A stretch of DNA of 64,000 nt from CAWEHU01 sp963808965 (GTDB taxonomy: Bacteria; Pseudomonadota; Alphaproteobacteria; Acetobacterales; Acetobacteraceae). Of this stretch, positions 1-10,724 are shown piece after piece (positions within the stretch are counted from its first letter, which is position 1; each line of letters begins with the position of its first letter). Location of the stretch: the NCBI GenBank assembly GCA_963808965.1, contig CAWEHU010000031.1:18046-82045 (forward strand). Direction: 5' to 3'. The position numbers and the translations under genes are program-made. Below the pieces are notes generated by a model. The model saw nothing but the letters and a program-made list of their open reading frames with translations. It did no database searches and was not told where the DNA came from.

Positions 1-61
1 TCGAGGAGACGGATCGCCGTGTCGTCCTGCACCGCTGGATCGCGGTGACGGAGGAAAGCGC

Positions 62-955
62 TCAGCCGCGTTTGCGCGGTGCTTTCGTCGCGGCCTGAGC
101 GGCGGTCCGTTTTTTCGGCGCCTTGGCCTGCCCGGACCCTTGCTCTTCCGGGTTCGCTGAGGCGGGAGCCTCGCTCGCCTGCTGCACGCTCTTTTTCAGC
201 GCCGCCATGAGGTCGATGACGTTGCTCCGCTCGGCCGGCTCCTCAGCCTGCTCTGTCAGCCCCTCCCCTTTCAGCTTCGCCTCGATCATCGCCCGTAGCC
301 GGGTCTCGTAGCGGTCCTCGACGTCGGACGGATCGTAGCGGCTGGTTTGGCGCTCGATCAGCTGGGTCGCAAGCTTGACCATCTCGGGATCGGTCTTGAT
401 CGCGGCCGCATCCTCGAAGAGGGGCTGGGCGCTGTTGAGGTCCCGGTCTTCGTAGAGGGTATGCGCGACCAGACCGCCCTCCATCGGCCGCAGCGCGATC
501 GTGCGCTCGCGTTGGCCAATGACCACCCGCGACAGCGCCAACCGGCCGGTCCTGCCGATCGCTTCGCGGAGCACCGCATACACGTCCTCGCCGGCCTTGC
601 CGTCGGGGGCGAGATAGTAGCTCGTGTCGAAATACACCGGGTCGATCGAGCTGCCCTCGACGAACTTCTCGATCGTCATCACCGACGAACTCTCCACTTT
701 CACGCTGTCGAAATCGGCGTCCGAGAGCAGGAGGTAGTGGTTCTTCTTGAACTCGTAGCCCTTCACGGTATCGCCCCGCGCCACCGGCTGCTCGGTCTCC
801 GCGTCCACCGTAATCATGCGGATACGGTTGCCGGTTTCTGGGTTGATCATATTGAAGCGGATCGCATTGCGGTCGTGCCTCGCGCTGTAGAGCGCGACCG
901 GGCACGACACCAAAGCGAGACGCAGATGACCTCGCCAGATCGGACGTTGCGCCAT
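62..955 (-). CDS. ku: Ku protein, non-homologous end joining
   Basis: Bacterial Ku binds DNA double-strand ends and recruits LigD for end joining. The protein is 297 residues from the chosen ATG, and its beginning (MAQRPIWRGHLRLALVSCPV) is the typical Ku N-terminus. The central Ku70/80-like beta-barrel runs to about residue 250. It is followed by a low-complexity Lys/Ala/Arg-rich tail (about the last 50 residues, ending PRKRG) of the kind that modulates DNA binding in bacterial Ku proteins. An upstream in-frame ATG at 1051 would add 32 residues unlike any Ku N-terminus, so I reject it. No ligD is seen here; it may lie beyond the left edge. The family call is firm. Confidence 0.93.
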   Translation of the reverse strand: MAQRPIWRGHLRLALVSCPVALYSARHDRNAIRFNMINPETGNRIRMITVDAETEQPVARGDTVKGYEFKKNHYLLLSDADFDSVKVESSSVMTIEKFVEGSSIDPVYFDTSYYLAPDGKAGEDVYAVLREAIGRTGRLALSRVVIGQRERTIALRPMEGGLVAHTLYEDRDLNSAQPLFEDAAAIKTDPEMVKLATQLIERQTSRYDPSDVEDRYETRLRAMIEAKLKGEGLTEQAEEPAERSNVIDLMAALKKSVQQASEAPASANPEEQGSGQAKAPKKRTAAQAATKAPRKRG

Positions 956-1670
956 GATCGGCTCCGTGCTGGTGCTACCTGGGGCGTTCCGCGCCAGGGA
1001 GCGGGTGAACAATGTCCGGAGCAGTAGATCGGCCTTGATGGAACGATGCAAAGGCCCGGTGCCGGGGCATCACTCGCGTTTGCGCGAGTTGCCCTGTGGA
1101 CTGTGCATGCGCCGCCCTCCCCGGGGCCTCCTGAAGCTTACGGCGCTGCGCCCGAGAGCTCCGCGAGCGCGTCCTCGAGGCTCCCCGGCGCGAGACCGAG
1201 CTCCGCCACGCCTCCCACCAGCGAGCTCGGCAGGTTATCATGCCTGAGGGTCGACCTGAGCGACCGAAAGCGGCGCCTCGGGTAGCACTCGGCCCAGGAA
1301 GCCGGTTCCCCCGAACACCGTGACAAGCATCGTCGCCAACTCTCGCGCCGCCGCCACCCCGGGTGCAGCAGTCGATCAGAGCCCGCGGCTGCGGAGCACG
1401 GCGAAAACTCCGGCTCCTAGGACCATGCAGATGTTGGCAACAGTTGCCAGCCGGATAAGCCACTGCTCGCTCATAGCCGCATGATTCTCGCCCGCGCCGA
1501 GGCGCGCCAAGGCAATCCGCCTCGCGCTGCTCAAGCACAGGAGGATGCCTGACCGCAATCAAGTTTTCGCTAAGGCAAGGCCCCCTTTTTGGCCGAGGCT
1601 ACACCGATCAGACGATTGCCTTTTCGGCTTTTGGGGCAGCAGGGGGTCATGGCTGCTTCGAATGGCACCG
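956..1670. other. gene-poor stretch, no convincing gene
   Basis: About 700 bases between the Ku start and the next small gene hold no recognisable protein family on either strand. The only candidate is a 32-residue minus-strand peptide starting at 1474 and ending at 1376 (MSEQWLIRLATVANICMVLG then a short basic tail). It would be a single-pass membrane miniprotein, but its ribosome binding site is weak and I give it little weight. Confidence 0.4.
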
Positions 1671-1859
1671 CTACGGCGTCGAATTGTAGCGTTTTCTGCG
1701 CAGGTAGAGCACCATCTCGCTCGGCAGGCCCGCATCCATTCCGTAGGTCATAATCGTGTCGTCGCGCATGCTCGGCGGCGTCATGCGCCAGGCGAGACGG
1801 AACAACATGGCAGCGAGCCACACGCGACCATGCTGGGGCGATCGGTTCGGGATCTGCAT
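1671..1859 (-). CDS. small hypothetical protein, 62 residues
   Basis: I do not recognise the family. Coding is supported by a strong AAGGAG Shine-Dalgarno sequence about seven bases upstream of the ATG. The composition is natural for a protein: one short hydrophobic stretch (residues 14-22), a Met-rich centre and a basic end (YLRRKRYNSTP). It lies alone in a gene-poor segment between ku and a recombinase remnant, so its neighbours give no functional hint. It could be a small membrane-associated or stress protein. Confidence 0.5.
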   Translation of the reverse strand: MQIPNRSPQHGRVWLAAMLFRLAWRMTPPSMRDDTIMTYGMDAGLPSEMVLYLRRKRYNSTP

Positions 1860-1966
1860 TACCGGCTCCTTCGTGCGTGCGAGGTCTACGCTTCATCCGC
1901 GGCCGCGTTGCTGCGCCGCAGCATATAAGGGTCGGGTGGTGCAGAAATGGTTTATGCGGGATGGTC

Positions 1967-2065
1967 CCGAGGCGGCCACGACGAGTGGCCGGGCTCGCAC
2001 TTCAGCAAGTGACATCAGGCGGCCGGCTGGACGTGGTCGTGCTCTATAAGATCGATCGAATATCA
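1967..2065 (+). pseudogene. serine recombinase (resolvase) fragment
   Basis: About 33 residues match the conserved core of the large and small serine recombinase N-terminal domain: a Gly-Gly-Arg-Leu turn followed by DVVVLYKIDRIS, equivalent to the family's D-V-V-V-x-K-x-D-R-L-S strand. Neither the catalytic Ser region upstream nor the rest of the domain is present in any frame. The fragment ends just where the helicase gene ends on the opposite strand. It reads as the scar of a former mobile element. Confidence 0.6.
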
Positions 2066-5000
2066 ACGCGCGGCGGCGAGATCCGTCACTGTGGGAGGCG
2101 TTGCTCCATGCAGCAACGCCTTCCGGGCCTGCCACTCGGCCCTGGGGTCGAGTGCCTCGTAGAACTCTGCGTCCCCTGCCGCGAGTGAGGCGACAGGCAG
2201 GCCGTCGCGGTAGAGCACGCGATTGCCGGTCAGGGCGGGGAGCTTCGGGCCCGGCGTGAGAATGCCGGCCAAATTCAGCGGGTCTGCGCCCGAGAGCGAC
2301 ACCAACTCGCCGGATGCTGGCTTGCGCCTGGTTTCGCGCAGCAGGCCTATCGCTTCAGGCAGCGCGAACTGCTCGCCGGAAAATCCGGACACGAACCGGC
2401 CACCCCTGATCTCGCCCCGCGCTTCCATCCGACGGTAAACGCGCAGCAGCTCGCGCCAGGGCGGCAGCCACCCCGCTTCGCGCTCCAGCAAGCGCCAGAA
2501 CACCACGCCATAGCGACCCAGCAGCGCGCGGGCGGCGTGCTCTACCGCCTCGGCGGAGGCCTGCCCCCCATTCGCCGCCGTATTGGCCCGCCGCGCCAGC
2601 ACCCACCGCCCAGCGTCTTCCATGCCGTAGGCGACAGTGCGGCGTCTGCGCCGCGCCCCGGCGGCCGGCTTGCGCCGGTCGGACGGCACCAGCAGCGCGC
2701 GGAGGCCCGCGAACCCGTCCGACGCAACCAAGCCGAGCGCGACCAGCTCCGCAAGCGCCTCCTCGGCCTGGGGACGCAACAGACCGGTGCCCGCGGTCAC
2801 CTCGTCGAAGAACGACGCGCCGTGCTCGCGAATGTAATCGGCCACGGCTTGCGCCCGGCGACTGGGTGTCGGCGCCTCGCCGTTGCCGGACAACGCGCTC
2901 CACAGCGGCAAGATGGCGGCGTGCGAGCAAGGTGATGGGCGTGGTTCGCAGCGGTACGGCGCCGCGCCCCGCTCCGTCCGGCCTGGCGGTGCGGGGCGCG
3001 AGCCGGACCCAGGCGATACGGCCCGCGAGGCATTCGTCGTCGAGCCAGGCCGGCTCGTAGTCGGCTATGCGCGCGGGAAGGATCTCGGTCTCCCACGCCC
3101 CGGCCGGAGCCTCGAAGCCCTCGAGTTGTGTGATGATCGCGGCCACGGCATCCGGGCCTGCCATCCGTGCGTCGGCGGTCACACGCTGCCAAGCAAACAG
3201 AAATCGGAGGAACTCGCGCGCGGCGACCGGCTCGATCTCGGCGCGCAGGCGCTTGACCGTGTAACGATGAATGCGGGCGAGCAGCCGTCGATCGCACCAC
3301 TCTTCGGCGTTGGCCCCCGGCGTGAACCGCCCGCGCATGGCAAAGCCTTCGACCTCCAGCGCTGCCAGTGCTGATGCGATATCGTCCGGCTCGAGCCCGA
3401 GCGCCGCGGCCAGCACGCTCTCGGTGACCGGACCCTGGCCTTCGAGCCGTCCCCGCAGGATCTCGATCAGCGCGTCCTCGCGCGACCACTCCCGGTCGGC
3501 ATAGGCGGCGGGCACCTCGATCGCAGGCTCCTGCCTCGCATCGGGCCACAACGCCTGGAACTGGGCGAGCCGCTCGGCGGCGATCCAGATTTCTGCCGCT
3601 GGTCCGTATAGCCGAGTTACCCGGTTCTCCCGCGCGAGCGCCTCCAGCCACGCGCTCCAGCCGCCCTTCGCCTCGCCCGCAGCGAGAAAGCCTAGCCACG
3701 CCAGCGCATCGTGTAATTCGTCGGCATTCGCCGGGTCGGGCCAAGCTTCCGCCCGGACGCGGGCGATCGCCTCCGGATCGAGCCGGCCGATGTCGGAGGC
3801 CGTTTCGGGGTCGAGCCAGCGCCGGCTCATGACAGCCTGCGTTCGGCGTTCCTCGAGCGGCGCATCGTCCAGATAGGCGTACGGCCTTGCCGATAGCACC
3901 TCGAGGGCAAGCGGCGACGGCTGCGTCAGATCGCACGCGACCACGCGGATCGCGCCCGCCTCAAGCCTCCTCAGCAGCCGTTCCAGGCCCGCGATGTCCA
4001 TCGCGTCGGTCAGGCAATCGGCGATGGTCTGGTTCACCAGCGGGTGGTCGGGGATCTCGCGTTCACCGACCAGGTTCTCGGCGCAGGCGAGCTGGTCCGG
4101 AAATACGGTTCCGATCAGGTCTTCCGCTTCCATGCGCGCCAGCTGCGGAGGAACCTTTTTGCCACCCCGCATCCGCGGTAGCGCCAAAGCGGTGCCGGCC
4201 ACCCAGCGCCAGCGCGTGGCGAACATCGGCGCGTCGAGGAGTGCCTGTATCAGCACCGTTCGCACGCTGGCCGAGTGAAGATAACGGGCCGCTTCGCCCA
4301 GCTCGAAGCTGTGCGCCGTGGTGAGCGACAGCACGATGTTGTCCTCGGTCGCCGCCGCTTGCAGCTCGAAATTGAACTTGCGGCAGAAGCGCTTGCGGAG
4401 CGCGAGCCCCCAGGCCCGATTGATGCGGCTGCCGAACGGTGAGTGGATCACGAGCTGCATGCCGCCGGCTTCATCGAAGAAGCGCTCCAGCACGATCGTG
4501 TCCTGGGTTGGCAGACAGCCCAGAGCGGCATGGGATGCAGCCAGATACTCGGCGATTTGCTCGGCCGCCGGGGGGAGGATGCCCGCCTCCCGCGCCAGCC
4601 AAGCGACCACGCTCTCTCCGTCGGTGCTCGCCAGCAGGCGAGCGGCAATCTCGTTGCGGAGGCGCGAGACCGAGTGCGACAACTCATCGCTGCGGCCCGG
4701 AGCCTCGCCGAGCCAGAACGGAATCGTGGGCGCCATTCCGTGCGCATCTTCGACGCGCACCACGCCCCGCTCGACCCGCATGATGCGGTACGAGTTGTTG
4801 CCAAGCTGGAATACGTCGCCCGCCAGGCTCTCGACGGCGAAGTCCTCGTTGACGGAGCCGATGGAGTGGTTCTCGGGCTCCAAAACGACCTGATAATCGG
4901 CCGTGTCCGGGATCGTGCCACCCGCGGTCAGCGCCGTCAGTCGCGCGCCGCGCCGGCCCCGCAGCATGCGATTGACCGCATCGTGATGCACCAGCGCGCC

Positions 5001-6402
5001 ACGCCGGCCGCGACGCGTGCTGAAACCTTCGGCCAGCATGCGCACGACGTCTGAAAATTGGTCCCGCTGCAGGTCGTGGTACGGCCAAGCGCGGCGAAAC
5101 AGCGCGAGCAGCGCGTCCTCGTCCCACTCCCGCACGGCGACTTCGGCGGCGATTTGCTGCGCGAGTACAGTCCAGCGGCTGATCGGGCACCGTCAATCGG
5201 TCGAGTTCGCCGCGACGCACGCCGTCGAGCAGCGCCGCGCATTCGACCAGCTCGTCGCGCGAGAGCGGGAACAACCGCCCCTTCGGCGTGCCGCCCACGG
5301 CGTGCCCGGACCGTCCGACGCGTTGCAGAAAACTGGCGATGGAGCGCGGCGAGCCGAGCTGGCACACGAGGTCCACCTCGCCGATGTCGATGCCCAGCTC
5401 CAGCGAGGCGGTCGCCACCAGCGCCTTCAACGCGCCGCACTTGAGCCGCTGCTCGGCCTCAAGCCGCAACTCGCGTGCCATGCTGCCATGATGGGCGGTG
5501 ACATGCTGCTCGCCGAGACGCTCCGAGAGCTGCCGCGCGGCGCGCTCGGCCATCCGGCGGGTATTGACGAACACCAGCGTCGTGCGGTGCGCCCCGACCA
5601 GCTCGGCTATCCGGTCATAGACCTGCTCCCACACCTCCGCCGACATGACCGCCTCCAGCGGCGAGGGCGGGACTTCGAGCGCGAGATCGCGGGCGCGGAC
5701 GTGACCGGTGTCGATGACCGTGCACCCGCACGCGCCATCGGCGCCGGTCCCGGTCAGGAATCGCGCCACGGTATCGATTGGCTTCTGCGTCGCCGATAGG
5801 CCGAGACGCAGCAGGTTATGGCCGCACAGCGCGTCGAGGCGCTCCAGCGACAGAGCGAGATGGGCGCCGCGCTTGTTCGGTGCCAGCGCGTGGATCTCGT
5901 CCACGATCACGGTCCGCGTCGTCGCCAGCATGGCGCGGCCGGATTCGGAGCCGAGCAGGATGTACAGCGATTCCGGCGTCGTTACGACGATATGCGGCGG
6001 CCGGCGCCACATCCGGGCGCGCTCCGCGGATGGGGTGTCGCCCGTCCGCACCCAGGCGCGAATATCGGGGTCGGGTAGTCCTTGTTCCCGCAAGGCTGCG
6101 CGAATGCCGGCCAGCGGCGCTTGCAGATTGCGCTGAATGTCGTTCGACAACGCCTTCAGCGGCGAGACATAGACCACCTGCGTCTCGTCGGGCAGGAGGC
6201 CTTCGGTGCCTTGCCGCACCAGGGAATCGATCGCCGCGAGGAAAGCGGCCAGCGTCTTGCCCGAGCCGGTCGGGGCGGCAATGAGGGTGTGCCGCCCGGC
6301 CGCGATGGCGGGCCAGGCTTGCGCTTGCGCCGGGGTGGGAGTTCCAAAGGTGCGCCCGAACCAGGCAGCGACGGCCGGGTGAAAGAGGTCGGACAGGACC
6401 AT
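2063..6402 (-). pseudogene. lhr: Lhr-type large ATP-dependent helicase, frame broken twice
   Basis: Lhr is a superfamily 2 helicase linked to DNA repair. The N-terminal part has a Q-like motif (PTPAQAQAWPAI), Walker A APTGSGKT, DEIH, the SAT motif, and the helicase C domain with QRVGRSGH, followed by the winged-helix and DUF4145/Lhr-core segments. The frame is lost near 5170, where the coding strand reads GGAC-T-GTACTC and one T too many breaks LDVLAQQI. It is lost again near 2915, in LLAR-HAAILPLW. With both repaired, one continuous protein of about 1,450 residues results, the normal length for long Lhr. I start at the ATG at 6402 (MVLSDLFHPAV); an ATG 19 codons upstream gives unrelated residues. 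Either it is a recent pseudogene or both breaks are read errors. Confidence 0.85.
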
Positions 6403-6497
6403 GGCGCGGTGCGATGCGAGCAGGAGCGGTTCCAGAGGACGGCGGCTCGCCTCCTCCATGCAGCCTAAGGCACCGAACGTCTACCTGCTCGAACAAT

Positions 6498-7187
6498 TCA
6501 TAACGATGCTCCACCACAGACCACGATCTGCTGGCCCGTGATCGCCCCGGCGTCAGACGAGAGCAGAAAACCTGTAAGCGCCGCGACCTCTTCGGGCCTG
6601 ACGAACCGGCCGATGGGCGGCACGCGCGGCGGCACCTGGTGGCGGGCGGGATCGCGCAGCATCGGCGTTTCCGTCGCCCCCGGCGCGACCACGTTCACGG
6701 TGATCCCACGCGGCGCGAGCTCGGCGGCCCAGGACCGCGCCAGGCCGATCAGGGCGGACTTCGATGCCGCGTACTGGCTGCGCTCCGCCGCTCCAGCAGC
6801 CGTGCGGCTGCCTATCAGGACAACTCTGCCGCCCTCGCCGATGCGGGGCACGAGGATGTCGGCGAGCAGGCACGCTGCGTCAACGTGCAGCCGCCACATC
6901 GCGGCCCCGGCGTCGTGGTCCAAGTCGCCGAGAGCCCCCACCCGCAGCAGCCCCGCGGCATGCACCAGCGCGGCCGGGCGAATGCCCTCAAGGGCGGTTT
7001 CGAGATCGGACCGGCTCGCCTGTAACAAGTCGAGCGATCGATGCGATAGGCAGGGTGAGGACGTGCCGGGCGGAGAGCGGCTGATGCCGGTGACGGCCCA
7101 GCCCTCCTCCAGCAGCCGCGCGACGATCGCCGCGCCGATGCCCGAACTCGCCCCGGTGACTACGGCGTGACGTGGCGCCGCGCTCAC
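6498..7187 (-). CDS. SDR family NAD(P)-dependent oxidoreductase
   Basis: A classical short-chain dehydrogenase of about 229 residues. It has the Rossmann glycine motif TGASSGIG near the N-terminus, an NAG-like position reading HAAG, a catalytic Ser in the IGSRTAAG segment, and YAASKSAL with catalytic Tyr and Lys. It also has the usual C-terminal PEEVAALTGFLLS and ITGQQIVVCGG. I chose the GTG at 7187 because it overlaps the stop of the upstream sialidase-like gene in a GTGA arrangement and starts right before the first beta strand. The gene is last in the sugar-acid operon and probably oxidises or reduces a pathway intermediate. Its substrate cannot be told from sequence. Confidence 0.87.
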   Translation of the reverse strand: MSAAPRHAVVTGASSGIGAAIVARLLEEGWAVTGISRSPPGTSSPCLSHRSLDLLQASRSDLETALEGIRPAALVHAAGLLRVGALGDLDHDAGAAMWRLHVDAACLLADILVPRIGEGGRVVLIGSRTAAGAAERSQYAASKSALIGLARSWAAELAPRGITVNVVAPGATETPMLRDPARHQVPPRVPPIGRFVRPEEVAALTGFLLSSDAGAITGQQIVVCGGASL

Positions 7188-8393
7188 CCGCGCACCCAGT
7201 CCTCGGTCACCCGAACGTATTTGATCGCCTGCCGGAAATAGGTGAAGGCGATGTGCAGCGCTCCGTCCGGCCCCTGCTTGATGGACGGGTAGGAGTACTC
7301 CCGGTTCAATTGCTCCCGCGAGTTGTTGGTCATGCAGTAGCCGTCGCCGACCTCCAGATTGCGCTTGCGGGGCCAGGTCCGCCCGCCATCCTCGGAGATC
7401 GCCAGCGTCATAGGTGCGCGCGGCACGCCCCATACCGCCGATCGCTCGCCGGGCTTCGCCGTGGGCTCGGCCAACCCGGAGTCGTCCTCGATGTCGTCGT
7501 ATAGCGATGTCCGGAGCTCGGTGATCCCTTCGCCGTTGATGTCATTGAACACCAGCGCGAGGTGGCCGTTGGCGAGCCGCGCGAACTGGATCGAGGAGTT
7601 GTTGTTGGGCAGCCCGCTCGGCTCTGGCGCGGACCAGGTGCGGCCGCGGTCGCTCGAGCGGCTGATATAGATGCTGTCCGCCCAGCGGCTGCGATAGAGC
7701 GCGAGCAGCGTGCCGTCTCGCAACTGCGCGACGTTCATATGAACGCACCCGGTGCTGTCCGGAACCTCGCACTCTTGCCAGGTTTCGCCGCCATCGCTTG
7801 AGATGCGGACGGCGCTGGTATCGTGGCTGCCGACCCATTTCTCGCCGGGGCGGGAATGGCAGTAGAAGATCGGCAGCACGATGTCGCCATTGTCCAGCAC
7901 CTCGGGGGGTTGCCGGACAAACACGCCGGACGTGCCCACTCGGTCGAAGAGCGTCTCGATCGGTCCCCAACTCCGCCCGTTATCGGAGGAGATCCGGCGG
8001 CGGACGATCGCGGTATCCTGGTTGCCGGAGATCTGCGCCGTCCACAGCAGCCAGAGGCGGCCGTCCGGGGCTGGGAACAGGATGGGGTTCTGCTCCGAGC
8101 GGGCCGGATCCTCGGACAGTTTCACGGGATCCGACCACTGGTCTCCTCCGGGCCTGAGCCGGGAGAAGTAGACGGAGACGTCGGGGATGCCCTCCTGCGT
8201 GCCGCCGAACCACACGCAGCCCAGGTCGCCGCCCGGCAGCGGCATGATGTTGGCGGCGTGGTTCTGAACGCACGGCGACGGCAGATAGGCTTCCACCCGC
8301 GCAGGGTCCTCGGGCGCGGGGCGAATCAGGCCCCTCTCGGCGTCATGCAGGCGATCGGTGAGGGCGTCGGCGTCGCGAACAAGCGTGCTCCAT
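7184..8393 (-). CDS. sialidase-like (BNR/Asp-box) protein
   Basis: A six-bladed propeller protein of the sialidase superfamily, carrying four Asp-box repeats (SSDNGRSW, SSDGGETW, SSDRGRTW, SEDGGRTW). No signal peptide is seen, so it is likely cytoplasmic and may not be a true exosialidase. Homologous sequence clearly extends upstream of the GTG at 8296 (residues reading LVRDADALTDRLHDAERGLI). An ATG at 8393 with a good position would reach it if one base were removed near 8384, so I give the extended coordinates. It lies between a sugar symporter and an SDR in an operon with DapA-type aldolase and tetronate genes. That suggests hydrolysis or epimerisation of an imported sugar-acid conjugate. 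Confidence 0.8.
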
Positions 8394-8413
8394 GGCGGTG
8401 CTCCTATCTCGGG

Positions 8414-9806
8414 CTACGGGGCGATGGCGGCGGGCTTCTGCCAGCTGAAGAGCCGCTCGGCGGCCATGACGAGCACGGGGGTGAGGCCCGCGACATACAT
8501 GTTGTCGATCCCGTACGGATTGCCGAGCAGGTACCAGATCGTGGTCGCCACGGCGGAAGCCAGCAGGCCGAGCGTGGCGCCGCGATTGCTACGGAACAGC
8601 GGCAGATAGAAGCCGATCACCGCGACGATCGAGATCGACAGCCTGAGCGCCCGGGTGAAGAAGGAGAGCTTCAGGATCTCCGGGACGAAGAACACAAAGA
8701 CCAGAGGCACCACGGCGATGACGAGCGACATGATGCGGGTCACCCTCAACTCCGCCGCGGCATCCGGGTGGAAGCGCGGCACGTAAAAGTCGCGCATCAC
8801 CAGCGAGACGATGGCGAGCGCCACCGTGCTAACGCTGACGAAGACGGAGGCGATCAGGGCCGTGGCGACAAGTCCGGCCAGGAACGGGTTCATCCCCTGC
8901 AGAAATACTGGGAGCGCGTAGAGGCTGTTCAGCGAGGGATGCAGATACTTGGCCGCGACGCCGATCAGGCCTAGGGCGACGCCGAGCGGAAAGCAGAGCG
9001 CCGCGGCGTAGAGCGTCGAGCGCCGCGCCTCGCGCGCGTCCCTGCTCGACGAGATGGCCTGCATGATGAACTGCGTCGAGAAGATGGCGCCGATCGTGCC
9101 AACCGTCCACGCGACGATGGTCGGCCCGCCGATCGAGCCGTCCCACGTCCAGTAGTAGTCCGGCAGGCTTCCCACCATGGGGCTGATGCCACCGGTCGCG
9201 TACAGCGCCACGCCGAGGATCAGGGCGACGCCGATGACCTTGATGGAGGTGTGCAGGATGGTGACGTAGGCGACGCCCTTCAGGCCACCGAACACGTAGT
9301 ACAAGGTGCTGACGACCGCGATGATGCACATGGCCGCTGGCAGGTTGAGCTTGAGCACCGTCGCGATCGCCGCGGCGCCGCTGATATAGTTGCCGACGTT
9401 CACGATCAGCAGCGCGTAGATCATGATGAGCGACACGGTCAGCATCGTGGAGCGGCCGTATTTCTGGGCGATGGCGCTCGAGATCGTGTCCTCGCCCGAG
9501 CCGTAGAGCTTGCGCACGAAGAACAGGCCGAACAAAAGGAAGCCGATCGAAGCCCCGATGACGGACCAAGCCGCCGCGAAGCCGGAAGTGAAGGCCTCCT
9601 GCGCGGTGCCGACCGTCGACTTGGCGCCCACGAACTCGGACATCAGCAGCATACCGACGACCGAGGCCGGCAGCGCGCGCGACGCGGTCATGAACTGCGG
9701 CCGACGTGCGGCTGCGCAGGCGCACGGTAAGCCATGACGTGAAGACGATGTAGCATACGATCATCCCCACGATGATCGCGGTGTCGAGGGTGCCGAATTC
9801 GGCCAT
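8414..9806 (-). CDS. sodium:solute symporter (SSS family)
   Basis: A multi-pass transporter with about 13 hydrophobic helices, and the SSS-type segments GMLLMSEFVGAKSTVG and GSGEDTISSAIAQKYG. The family imports sugars, sialic acid, proline or organic acids with sodium. The ATG at 9806 gives a proper first helix (IIVGMIVCYIVFTSWLTVRL). The frame then breaks near 9712, where one extra base in GCCGCAGTTC separates it from the main body beginning MTASRALPASVV. With that base removed the protein is about 463 residues. It follows the aldolase gene with a 28-base gap and precedes the sialidase-like gene, so its substrate is probably the sugar acid or conjugate degraded by the operon. Confidence 0.88.
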
Positions 9807-9834
9807 TGATGTTCCTCCCGTGTTTTGTTCGGTG

Positions 9835-10715
9835 CTACAGCGCCGCGGCCTCGGCCGCCGTGAGCGGCAGCAGCGGCGGACGCAGGTTGCTCCAGCCTGC
9901 GTGACCGGTGCGGCGAGCGATCAGCGTCTTGATCGAGGGGATTCGGCGAATTGCGAAACGCGCGTGCGCGCGGCAACCACCCGGGCCTGCGCCGCGTCCA
10001 CCTCGGCGGCGCGCGCCGGGTCGGCGTGGTGGCGATAGATGAAGGCGAGATCGCCGGCGACCAGGTTCGACGTGGCGGTGATGCAGCCCGCGCCCCCTTT
10101 TCGCAAAAGCGGCAGCATGAGCGGGTCGGCCCCGGCCAGCACGGAAAAGCCGGGAAAGCGCTCGACCATGGCGATCATGTTGCCAAGATCGCCGCTCGAG
10201 TCCTTGATGCCCACGAAGGTCGAGGGATAGCGGGCGCGCAGGCGCTCGATCACGGGAAACGTAATGGGCACGGCAGAGAATTGCGGGATGTGATAGAGCA
10301 GCACTTGGAGCCGCGAGTCGCCGACCCGCTCGGCGATCTCGGCATAGGCGGCGAACAGCCCGTCATCCGAGATGCCCTTGTAGTAGAACGGCGGCAGCAT
10401 CACGACGCGAGTGACGCCGAGCGAGAGCGCGTGCCTGGTCAGCTCCACCGTTTCAGAGAATGCGACGACTCCGGTTCCCGGCAGCAGGCGCTCGGGCGCG
10501 ATCCCGCTCGTAACGACCGCCTCGAGCAGCGCCTTGCGTTCCGCACCGGAGAACGAGTTCGCCTCGCCGGTCGTGCCAAGCAGGGCGATCCCATCGCAGC
10601 CCTCATCGAGCAAGTGGCGGCAATGGGCGACGAAGGCGGCGTGGTCGGGCGCCAACTCGGCGGTGACCGGAGTAACCGAAGCGCAGTACACCCCGGTAAT
10701 GGGCAGGTCCGTCAT
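9835..10715 (-). CDS. DapA/NanA-family aldolase or synthase
   Basis: A class I lyase of the dihydrodipicolinate synthase superfamily. It has the GTTGE motif (residues 47-51), Tyr141 in LLYHIP and the Schiff-base Lys171 in VGIKDSSGD. It lacks features specific to true DapA, and the operon context favours a 2-keto-3-deoxy sugar acid aldolase or lyase. The coding frame breaks near 9945, where an A appears missing from GCCGAAATCCCC. In the shifted frame a typical C-terminus follows (IPSIKTLIARRTGHAGWSNL) with a stop at 9835, giving about 293 residues, the usual length. Ten bases separate it from the upstream dehydrogenase gene. Confidence 0.87.
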
Positions 10716-10724
10716 GATCTTCCC

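Noticed and set aside
954..1247. Plus-strand frame opposite the ku start
   Set aside because: Arg/Pro-rich text, no ribosome binding site; shadow of a GC-rich region.
9921..10715. Calling this gene dapA for lysine biosynthesis
   Set aside because: Its place within a sugar-acid operon and the sequence around the active site fit a related aldolase better; the epimerase dapF elsewhere is no guide.
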